Assembly: GCA_023424585.1 (NCBI GenBank)
Contig: JAFADT010000879.1
Location: 1-5,936 of the forward strand
Length of the DNA: 5,936 nt
DNA from: Pseudomonadota bacterium
Lineage (GTDB): Bacteria > Myxococcota > Myxococcia > Myxococcales > Myxococcaceae
Reading direction: 5' to 3'
The position numbers and the translations under genes are program-made. The notes below the pieces were generated by a model that did not search any database, was not told the origin of the DNA, and worked only from the letters and a program-made list of their open reading frames with translations. Each line of letters starts with the position of its first letter. The stretch's first letter is position 1. This document shows positions 1-5,936 of the stretch, piece after piece.

Positions 1-2954
1 ACCCCTCGCCCGCGCCGGCCTCGGCGGCCACGGGCCTGCCGGACGCGCTGGAGTTCGACCCCACCGCCGCGCCCGCGGATGACCTGGAAGCGGACCTCTC
101 CGCGCCGCTGCCGCCCCCGCCCGCCGCGGGCCCCGCGGACGGCCTGGAGATGCTCAGCTTCATCGACGACAGCGCCGGCAAGGACGCCGGTGGCCGCGCG
201 CCGGTGAAGCGCTTCCACGTGCGCCGCCGCTCCGGGAAGATGTTCGGCCCGTTCGAGGAGGGCGTCATCGTCAAGATGCTCGAGGACGGCCAGCTCCTGG
301 GCAACGAGGACGTGTCCCCGGACTCGGAGGCGTGGTCCGCCATCGGCACGGTGCCCATCTTCGCCGCCGCCATCCAGCGGCTGATGGAGGGCCCCGCCAA
401 GGCCGTGCCCCTCGCGGCCGCCCCGGGCGCTCCGGCCCTGGACGTGCCCGTGGGCGCGGATCCGGCCAACCCCCAGGCCAGCATGGAGCGGCTGCGCCAG
501 CTCTACGAAGGGCGCATGGCCGCGGTGTCCGTCGTGGACCGCAGCGCCGCCGACGCCAAGTGGAAGAAGCGCCTGCCCGTCTTCATCGCCGCGGGAGTGG
601 TCGTGCTCGTGCTGGGCACCGGCGCCAGCTTCGAGGCCAGCCGCTACGGCGCCTTCGGCCGCCACAAGTTCTTCCCAGCCCGCGTGTCCGCCGGCTCCCC
701 GGAGGCCAAGCTCGTCGAGGAGGCGCGCAAGGGCCTCCTGAAGGACACCTACGCCAGCTACAAGGAAGCGCGCGCCAAGAGCGCCCAAGCGCTGGCCCAG
801 AAGGAGTACCCGGAGGTCCGCGCCCTCTGGTGCCAGTCCGTCGCCTACCTGCAGCGCCGCTACGCGGACGGAGACCGCACCGACCTCACCACGTGCACCC
901 GGAGCATGGAGGCCATCGAGCTCCTGGGTGAGAAGAACGTGGAGGTCATCAAGACCGCCGCTGGCCTCGCGCTCACCCAGCGCAAGGCCGCGGAGGTGCA
1001 GGGCCGCCTGCAGGACGCCGCGGTCCGCGACGACAACCAGGGCGACCTGGAGCTCTCCTTCCTGCTGGCGGAGGCCCACGCGCAGCAGAAGGACATCCCC
1101 AACGCCGTCGCCACGCTGACCAAGGTGCTGGAGAAGGACGCGAAGTCCGCCAAGGCCCACCACGCGCTGGGCAACCTGTACCAGGCGCAGGGAAAGGCCG
1201 ACGAGGCCGCCAAGGCCTACGCGGACGCGCTCGCCGCGGACCCACAGCACGCCGCCTCCGCGGTGGAGCTGGCCGCGGTGGAGCTCCTGGTGCGCAAGTC
1301 GAACATCGAGCAGGGCGCCCAGGCCGTGGAGAGCGCCCTGAAGCTCCAGGATGCGCTGGGCCCGGCGGAGCGCGCCCGCGCCCGCGGCCTCAAGGGCGTG
1401 GCCCTCTTCCAGCAGTTCAAGCCCAAGGAGGCGGAGACGGAGCTGAAGGAGGCCCTCAAGGACAACCCCGACTCCACCTTCATCAAGGCCCAGCTCGCCC
1501 AGGTGCTGCGCTCGCAGCGCGACTACGACGGCGCGCTGCCGCTCTTCGAATCGCTCGCGAAGGAGGACAGCGACAACCTGGAGTTCGTGGACGGCCACAT
1601 CACCGCGCTGGTGATGACGGGCAAGATGCAGGACGCGCTCACCGCCGTGGAGGCCGCCAGCAAGAGCTTCCCCAACGAGGCGCGTATCGCCTACCTCTAC
1701 GGCCGCATCGAGGACGCGCTCGACAAGCCCTCGGAGGCGGAAGGCCACTTCAAGCGCGCCACCGCCGCCGACCCGAAGCTGGTGGACGCGGGCCTGTACC
1801 TGGGCCGCCTGTACCTGCGGCAGCACCGCAACGCGGACGCGCGCGCCCTGCTGGAGGCCGCCGCGCAGCAGGCGCCGGAGCAGGCGGGCGTGCACGCGGG
1901 CCTGGGCGAGCTGGCGCTCGCGGAGAACAACAGCCTGCTCGCGCAGCAGGAGTTCGACCGCGCCGTGCAGCTGGACCCCAACCTGGCGGACGCCCACCTG
2001 GGCCTGTCGCGAGTGGCGCTGCTCAACGGCGACGCGACCCGCGCGGAGGCGGAGGCCAACCGCGCCCTGGAGCTGGATCCGCACCTCTTGAAGGACGGCC
2101 GGCTGCAGCGCGGGCTCGTGCTCTGGCGGCTGCACCGGCTGGATGAGGCCGCCGCGGAGCTGGAGAAGGCCAAGGCGGAGGACCCCCGCTCCATCACCAC
2201 GCCCATCACCCTGGGCGCGGTGCTCCTGGAGAAGGGCGACCTGTCCGGCGCGGAGAGCAACCTGGGCCTCGCGCTGCGCAACGAGCCCTCCAACCACGAG
2301 GCGCTCTACTACCTGGGCCTCGTGCGCGCGAAGCGCTCGGAGTACACCCAGGCGCTCGACAGCATGAAGACCGCCGTGGACCGCGCGCCCAAGCGCCCGG
2401 ACTACCACTACGCCTACGGCGTCATCCTGCGCGACGCGAAGCGGCTGCCGGAGGCCATCGAGCAGTGGAAGGCCGCCGTCGAGCTGGAGCCCACCTACGC
2501 GGACGCGCACGAGGCCCTGGGCCACGCGTACCTGGAGCGCGGCGAGTTCGACGACGCCATCACCTCCTTCGAGGCCAGCCTCAAGGCGGATCCGCAGCGC
2601 ACGCGGGTGATGGGCGCCATTGGCGACGCCCTCTTCAGTGCCGCCCGCTGGGACGACGCCGTCCGCCGCTACCAATCGGCGCTCAAGGCGGATCCGAAGC
2701 TCACGTACGTCTACTACAAGGTCGCTCGCGCCTATACGGAGCAGGCCCAGCACGCCAAGGCCATCGACTGGTACAAGAAGGCCACCACCGCCGAGCCGGA
2801 GAACCCCCAGTCCTTCTACTACCTGGGCTTCGCGTACAAGGAGCGCAACAAGCGCAAGGACGCCATCACGGCCTTCAAGGAGTACCTGGCGAAGAAGCCG
2901 GACGCGGCGGACAGGAAGGACATCGAGGACGAAATCTACGACCTCGAACACTGA
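1..2954 (+). CDS. Membrane-anchored GYF/TPR repeat protein, 5' end cut by window edge
   Basis: The frame is open from base 3 through the ATG at 150 to the TGA at 2952-2954, so the start lies upstream and the Met at 150 is probably internal. The 49 visible codons before it encode an Ala/Pro/Asp-rich, probably disordered linker. Numbering from Met150, residues about 20-80 look like a GYF_2-type domain (FHVRRRSGKMFGPFEEG, then EAWSAIG). A linker follows, then a transmembrane helix at about 142-160 (VFIAAGVVVLVLGTG) preceded by basic KWKKR. I count about 18 TPR-like repeats from about 300 to 928, with typical closings such as ALAADP, AVQLDP and ALKADP. The basic flank predicts an N-terminus in the cytoplasm and TPRs in the periplasm (inference). 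TPR arrays usually scaffold protein complexes; the partner and process are unknown. Myxobacterial proteins of this style often start with a zinc-ribbon motif, but that part is not visible here. A hairpin follows the stop. Confidence 0.93.
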   Translation, partial: PSPAPASAATGLPDALEFDPTAAPADDLEADLSAPLPPPPAAGPADGLEMLSFIDDSAGKDAGGRAPVKRFHVRRRSGKMFGPFEEGVIVKMLEDGQLLGNEDVSPDSEAWSAIGTVPIFAAAIQRLMEGPAKAVPLAAAPGAPALDVPVGADPANPQASMERLRQLYEGRMAAVSVVDRSAADAKWKKRLPVFIAAGVVVLVLGTGASFEASRYGAFGRHKFFPARVSAGSPEAKLVEEARKGLLKDTYASYKEARAKSAQALAQKEYPEVRALWCQSVAYLQRRYADGDRTDLTTCTRSMEAIELLGEKNVEVIKTAAGLALTQRKAAEVQGRLQDAAVRDDNQGDLELSFLLAEAHAQQKDIPNAVATLTKVLEKDAKSAKAHHALGNLYQAQGKADEAAKAYADALAADPQHAASAVELAAVELLVRKSNIEQGAQAVESALKLQDALGPAERARARGLKGVALFQQFKPKEAETELKEALKDNPDSTFIKAQLAQVLRSQRDYDGALPLFESLAKEDSDNLEFVDGHITALVMTGKMQDALTAVEAASKSFPNEARIAYLYGRIEDALDKPSEAEGHFKRATAADPKLVDAGLYLGRLYLRQHRNADARALLEAAAQQAPEQAGVHAGLGELALAENNSLLAQQEFDRAVQLDPNLADAHLGLSRVALLNGDATRAEAEANRALELDPHLLKDGRLQRGLVLWRLHRLDEAAAELEKAKAEDPRSITTPITLGAVLLEKGDLSGAESNLGLALRNEPSNHEALYYLGLVRAKRSEYTQALDSMKTAVDRAPKRPDYHYAYGVILRDAKRLPEAIEQWKAAVELEPTYADAHEALGHAYLERGEFDDAITSFEASLKADPQRTRVMGAIGDALFSAARWDDAVRRYQSALKADPKLTYVYYKVARAYTEQAQHAKAIDWYKKATTAEPENPQSFYYLGFAYKERNKRKDAITAFKEYLAKKPDAADRKDIEDEIYDLEH

Positions 2955-4391
<1,437 letters not shown>

Positions 4392-4403
4392 TCAGGGAAA
4401 TGG

Positions 4404-4426
4404 GGCCCCTTGCGTGAAAAGGGGCC
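4404..4426 (+). terminator. Hairpin after serS, probable terminator
   Basis: GGCCCCTT (4404-4411) pairs with AAGGGGCC (4419-4426) across a 7-base loop, beginning 13 bases after the serS stop. The downstream AACATCTCTCTT is only mildly T-rich, so efficiency is uncertain. If it works, it separates the serS mRNA from the tRNA transcript; partial readthrough would link them. Confidence 0.55.
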
Positions 4427-4436
4427 AACATCTCTC

Positions 4437-4462
4437 TTGCCACAGGGAAGAAATGATGTAGA
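4437..4462 (+). promoter_or_regulatory. Candidate promoter for the tRNA/tadA block
   Basis: In the 125-bp gap between serS and the first tRNA lies TTGCCA (4437-4442), a near-consensus -35 element. TGATGTAGA (4454-4462) follows as a weak extended -10. The next bases (GGGCGGCCCC) are GC-rich, as in the discriminators of stable-RNA promoters. The spacing between the two boxes is only 14 bases, so the pairing may be wrong. This is also the least GC-rich stretch of the gap. It is a weak prediction. Confidence 0.25.
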
Positions 4463-4516
4463 AGGGCGGCCCCACGGGCGCGGTTGGCCCGCCGGGAACC
4501 GAGCGGCACCTGCTGT

Positions 4517-4603
4517 GGAGGCGTGGCCGAGCGGTTGAAGGCAGCGGTCTTGAAAACCGCAGAAGGTGAAAGCCTTCCGTAGGTTCGAATCCTACCGCCT
4601 CCG
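4517..4603 (+). tRNA. tRNA-Ser(UGA)
   Basis: The 87-base gene folds as a serine tRNA. The acceptor stem is GGAGGCG/CGCCTCC, and the anticodon stem GCGGT/ACCGC encloses loop CTTGAAA with anticodon TGA at 4551-4553. A long class II variable arm (GAAGG/CCTTC) and a perfect T stem GTAGG/CCTAC with loop TTCGAAT complete it. The discriminator is G, as in serine tRNAs. CCA is not encoded (ATT follows), so the 3' end must be added by the CCA-adding enzyme. It reads UCA, and other UCN codons depending on wobble modification. Confidence 0.97.
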
Positions 4604-4645
4604 ATTTTGAGCTTGAGTTTCGTGGTTCTTTGACAGAGAAGAGTT

Positions 4646-4735
4646 GGAGAGATGGCCGAGAGGCTGAAGGCACAGGTTTGCTAAACCTGCATACTCGAAA
4701 GGGTATCGAGGGTTCGAATCCCTCTCTCTCCGCCA
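4646..4735 (+). tRNA. tRNA-Ser(GCU), CCA encoded
   Basis: The acceptor stem is GGAGAGA/TCTCTCC. Anticodon stem CAGGT/ACCTG carries loop TTGCTAA with anticodon GCT at 4680-4682. A long variable arm (ATAC/GTAT stem) marks the serine class II fold, and T stem GAGGG/CCCTC holds TTCGAAT. Discriminator G is followed by genomic CCA at 4733-4735. It reads AGC and AGU. The 42-base spacer from the previous tRNA suggests one precursor transcript. Confidence 0.97.
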
Positions 4736-4764
4736 CTTGATGTAAAGCAGCAGCCGGAAGAAAT

Positions 4765-4841
4765 GCTCCCTTAGCTCAGCTGGATAGAGCGTCGGACTAC
4801 GAATCCGAAGGCCGGAGGTTCGAATCCTCCAGGGAGCGCCA
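4765..4841 (+). tRNA. tRNA-Arg(ACG), CCA encoded
   Basis: This 77-base tRNA has a short variable loop. The acceptor stem is GCTCCCT/AGGGAGC, and anticodon stem TCGGA/TCCGA holds loop CTACGAA with anticodon ACG at 4799-4801. T stem GGAGG/CCTCC, discriminator G and encoded CCA (4839-4841) follow. A34 of this tRNA is the standard bacterial target of TadA, whose gene starts 24 bases downstream. After conversion to inosine the tRNA reads CGU, CGC and CGA. Confidence 0.97.
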
Positions 4842-4865
4842 CTTCTTCGTTGGCGCGCACGTCTC

Positions 4866-5333
4866 ATGAGTGACGACATCGCTTTCATGCAGCAGGCTCT
4901 AGAGCTCGCGCGGGAAGCAGCCTCACTCGGGGAAGTACCGGTCGGTGCGGTGGCGGTGCTCGACGGCAACGTCGTGGGCACGGGTTACAACCGCCGCGAA
5001 TGCGACCGGAATCCCTTCGCTCACGCCGAAATGCTTGCCCTCGCTGCCGCCGCGAAAGCGCGTGACGCGTGGCGGCTCTCCGGGGTGACCCTCTACGTGA
5101 CGCTGGAACCGTGTGCCATGTGCGCCGGCGCGCTGGTGCAGTCTCGTGTCACCCGACTCGTCTTTGGTACAATGGATCCGAAAGCGGGCGCTGTCGGCTC
5201 GCTGTACAATCTGGTGGAAGAGCCCCGGCACAACCACCGGCTTCAGGTCACAAGCGGCATCCTGGCGGAAGAGAGTCGCCAGCTTCTCAAGACGTTCTTC
5301 GAGCGCTTGCGCGCGAAGCGACGTGACAACTGA
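4866..5333 (+). CDS. tadA: tRNA-specific adenosine-34 deaminase
   Basis: TadA hydrolytically deaminates the wobble adenosine of tRNA-Arg(ACG) to inosine, acting in the cytoplasm as a zinc-dependent homodimer. The 155-residue product has the usual length and the cytidine/adenosine deaminase fold signature. HAE at 53-55 provides a zinc ligand (His53) and the catalytic proton shuttle (Glu55). PCAMCAGAL at 82-90 supplies the other two zinc ligands, Cys83 and Cys86. VPVGAV near 24-29 is also typical. The ATG at 4866 gives the normal family start (AFMQQALELAREAA). I see no Shine-Dalgarno sequence in the 24 bases between the tRNA-Arg 3' end and the ATG. The next tRNA starts 5 bases after the stop. 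Codon use is less GC-biased than in serS: 11 of the first 40 codons after Met end in A or T, against 4 of 40. Confidence 0.97.
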   Translation: MSDDIAFMQQALELAREAASLGEVPVGAVAVLDGNVVGTGYNRRECDRNPFAHAEMLALAAAAKARDAWRLSGVTLYVTLEPCAMCAGALVQSRVTRLVFGTMDPKAGAVGSLYNLVEEPRHNHRLQVTSGILAEESRQLLKTFFERLRAKRRDN

Positions 5334-5338
5334 ATACT

Positions 5339-5425
5339 GGAGAGCTGGCCGAGTGGTCGAAGGCACCTGACTCGAAATCAGGCATACCGGCAACGGTATC
5401 GTAGGTTCGAATCCTACGCTCTCCG
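5339..5425 (+). tRNA. tRNA-Ser(CGA)
   Basis: The acceptor stem is GGAGAGC/GCTCTCC. Anticodon stem CCTGA/TCAGG encloses loop CTCGAAA with anticodon CGA at 5373-5375. A long variable arm (ATACCG/CGGTAT) shows the serine class II fold, and T stem GTAGG/CCTAC with TTCGAAT is perfect. The discriminator is G and CCA is not encoded. It reads UCG only. The gene begins 5 bases after the tadA stop codon, so tRNA maturation would trim the end of any tadA-containing transcript. Confidence 0.97.
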
Positions 5426-5438
5426 CTCCAGAGTCTCT

Positions 5439-5525
5439 GGAGAGGTGGCCGAGCGGTTGAAGGCGCACGCCTGGAACGCGTGTATATCTGAAAGGGTATC
5501 GTGGGTTCGAATCCCACCCTCTCCG
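5439..5525 (+). tRNA. tRNA-Ser(GGA)
   Basis: The acceptor stem is GGAGAGG/CCTCTCC. Anticodon stem CACGC/GCGTG encloses loop CTGGAAC with anticodon GGA at 5473-5475. A long variable arm follows, then T stem GTGGG/CCCAC with loop TTCGAAT. The discriminator is G and CCA is not encoded. It reads UCC and UCU. It lies 13 bases after the previous serine tRNA, so the two almost certainly share a precursor. Confidence 0.97.
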
Positions 5526-5529
5526 TAGT

Positions 5530-5535
5530 TATCTT
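5530..5535 (+). promoter_or_regulatory. Weak -10-like element ahead of the SRP RNA
   Basis: TATCTT matches four of six bases of the TATAAT consensus and would place a start shortly before the SRP RNA. The only upstream partner is TTCGAA (5506-5511), part of the tRNA T-loop and a poor -35. The SRP RNA may instead be processed from the tRNA transcript. This is a tentative call. Confidence 0.2.
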
Positions 5536-5555
5536 GAAGCAGCAGCACGGATTTT

Positions 5556-5640
5556 GTGGTCGGGACAACGTGGGGGCGCGAACCCCGCCAGGTCCGGAAG
5601 GAAGCAACGGTAGCGTACTTCCGCGTGTGTCCCGGCCGTT
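5556..5640 (+). ncRNA. ffs: Small bacterial signal recognition particle RNA (4.5S)
   Basis: This RNA binds the protein Ffh to form the particle that targets nascent inner-membrane and exported proteins to the membrane. The segment around CAGGTCCGGAAGGAAGCA (5589-5606) is the hallmark of domain IV. It has the GGAA tetraloop at 5596-5599, closed by TCC/GGA, and the conserved internal loop that contacts the Ffh M domain. The outer helix is formed by GGTCGGGA (5558-5565) and TCCCGGCC (5630-5637), with a G-U pair, extending about two pairs further. The conserved CGCGTGTG-like stretch on the 3' side (5622-5629) is also present. The size is about 85-100 bases, fitting the short form that lacks an Alu domain. 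Exact mature ends cannot be fixed by eye. A terminator follows directly. Confidence 0.95.
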
Positions 5641-5651
5641 CTGTCTCACCT

Positions 5652-5693
5652 GAAGCGCCGACATCCCTCCGGGGATGCCGGCGCTTCGGCTTT
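5652..5693 (+). terminator. Strong intrinsic terminator after the SRP RNA
   Basis: GAAGCGCCG (5652-5660) pairs with CGGCGCTTC (5679-5687). After one mismatch, CATCCC (5662-5667) pairs with GGGATG (5672-5677) around the tetraloop TCCG. GGCTTT follows, giving a short T-run. It lies about 12 bases after the SRP RNA and 30 bases before the end of the convergent gene, so it may serve both strands, although the minus-strand side lacks a T-run. Confidence 0.85.
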
Positions 5694-5722
5694 GCGGGCT
5701 GGCCCTCCCCTGCCCGGCCGTC

Positions 5723-5935
5723 TCAGTCGCGGACGAGGATGGTCTCGCGCCCCACCTCGCGGACGACGCGGAAGCCGGCGGCCTGGAGCTCTGGCAGGGC
5801 CCGGCCCTCGAAGGTGACGGCGCGGTTGAAGGCGCGGTCCCGGATGGATGCCTGGAAGGCCGCGTCGTGGGGCCAGTCGCAGGTGCGCCAGGGAATGTTC
5901 TTGCCGATGTAGAAGAAGCCCCCGGAGCCCCACAG
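5723..5935 (-). CDS. C-terminal end of an unrecognised protein, 5' end beyond window
   Basis: On the minus strand a frame is open from the window edge to a TGA (complement of 5723-5725), giving 70 codons with strongly GC-ending third positions. No start codon is visible, so it is a fragment. The peptide begins LWGSGGFFYIGKNIPWRTC, contains WPHDAAFQASIRDRAF, and ends ELQAAGFRVVREVGRETILVRD. The 'aaGFrvvre...ilvrd' ending resembles the soluble tails of large membrane glycosyltransferases (GT39/ArnT-like), but the fragment is too short to assign a function. It converges on the SRP RNA with the terminator hairpin in between. A competing open frame on the same strand (5646-5933) is Arg/Pro/Gly-rich and looks like a shadow. 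Confidence 0.75.
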   Translation of the reverse strand: MWGSGGFFYIGKNIPWRTCDWPHDAAFQASIRDRAFNRAVTFEGRALPELQAAGFRVVREVGRETILVRD

Positions 5936-5936
5936 C

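Noticed and set aside
332..2367. Many overlapping open frames on both strands within the TPR gene, rich in Arg, Pro, Ala or Ser.
   Set aside because: They are shadow frames expected in very GC-rich DNA; only the TPR frame gives a coherent repeated fold.
4630..4635. Perfect TTGACA hexamer between the first two tRNAs.
   Set aside because: A matching -10 would fall inside tRNA-Ser(GCU), which begins 10 bases later, where the sequence is TGGCCG. It cannot drive that tRNA.
4392..5664. Four long minus-strand open frames across the tRNAs (4392-4736, 4592-4981, 4923-5468, 5287-5664) with repeated peptides such as VGFEPTIP and RIRTSGLRI.
   Set aside because: These are antisense translations of tRNA T-arms (the GGTTCGAATCC region), a well-known source of spurious predicted proteins. 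They overlap verified tRNAs and tadA.
5556..5912. Plus-strand open frame of 118 codons over the SRP RNA and the convergent gene.
   Set aside because: It covers a clear structural RNA and terminator, and its second half is antisense to a frame with better codon pattern.

Overview
The window comes from a very GC-rich bacterial chromosome. Coding regions end almost every codon in G or C, and a large membrane-anchored TPR protein with a GYF-type domain sits beside ordinary housekeeping genes. Together this suggests a myxobacterium (Myxococcus/Corallococcus/Stigmatella type). That placement rests on composition and protein style, not on a marker-gene match.

Layout, left to right. (1) Bases 1-2954, plus strand: most of a large TPR protein whose start lies upstream of the window. 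It has an acidic/proline linker, a GYF_2-like domain, one transmembrane helix and about 18 TPR repeats. (2) A 156-bp spacer with a GC-rich hairpin. (3) 3111-4391, plus: serS, seryl-tRNA synthetase, complete, followed by a hairpin. (4) 4517-5525, plus: an RNA-dense block of tRNA-Ser(UGA), tRNA-Ser(GCU), tRNA-Arg(ACG), tadA (tRNA adenosine deaminase), tRNA-Ser(CGA) and tRNA-Ser(GGA). (5) About 5556-5640, plus: the small bacterial SRP RNA (4.5S, ffs), then a strong terminator hairpin. (6) 5723-5935, minus: the C-terminal 70 codons of a convergent gene that I do not recognise.

The parts fit together. The four serine tRNAs have anticodons that between them can read all six serine codons, and the enzyme that charges all of them lies immediately upstream. 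TadA makes the wobble inosine in tRNA-Arg(ACG), and that tRNA ends 24 bases before the tadA start codon. The window therefore holds a compact serine-decoding set, an enzyme-plus-substrate pair for arginine CGN decoding, and the RNA of the protein-targeting particle. Each component is a known family. The arrangement is the noteworthy part; I see no evidence for a wholly new system, mobile element, CRISPR array or phage.
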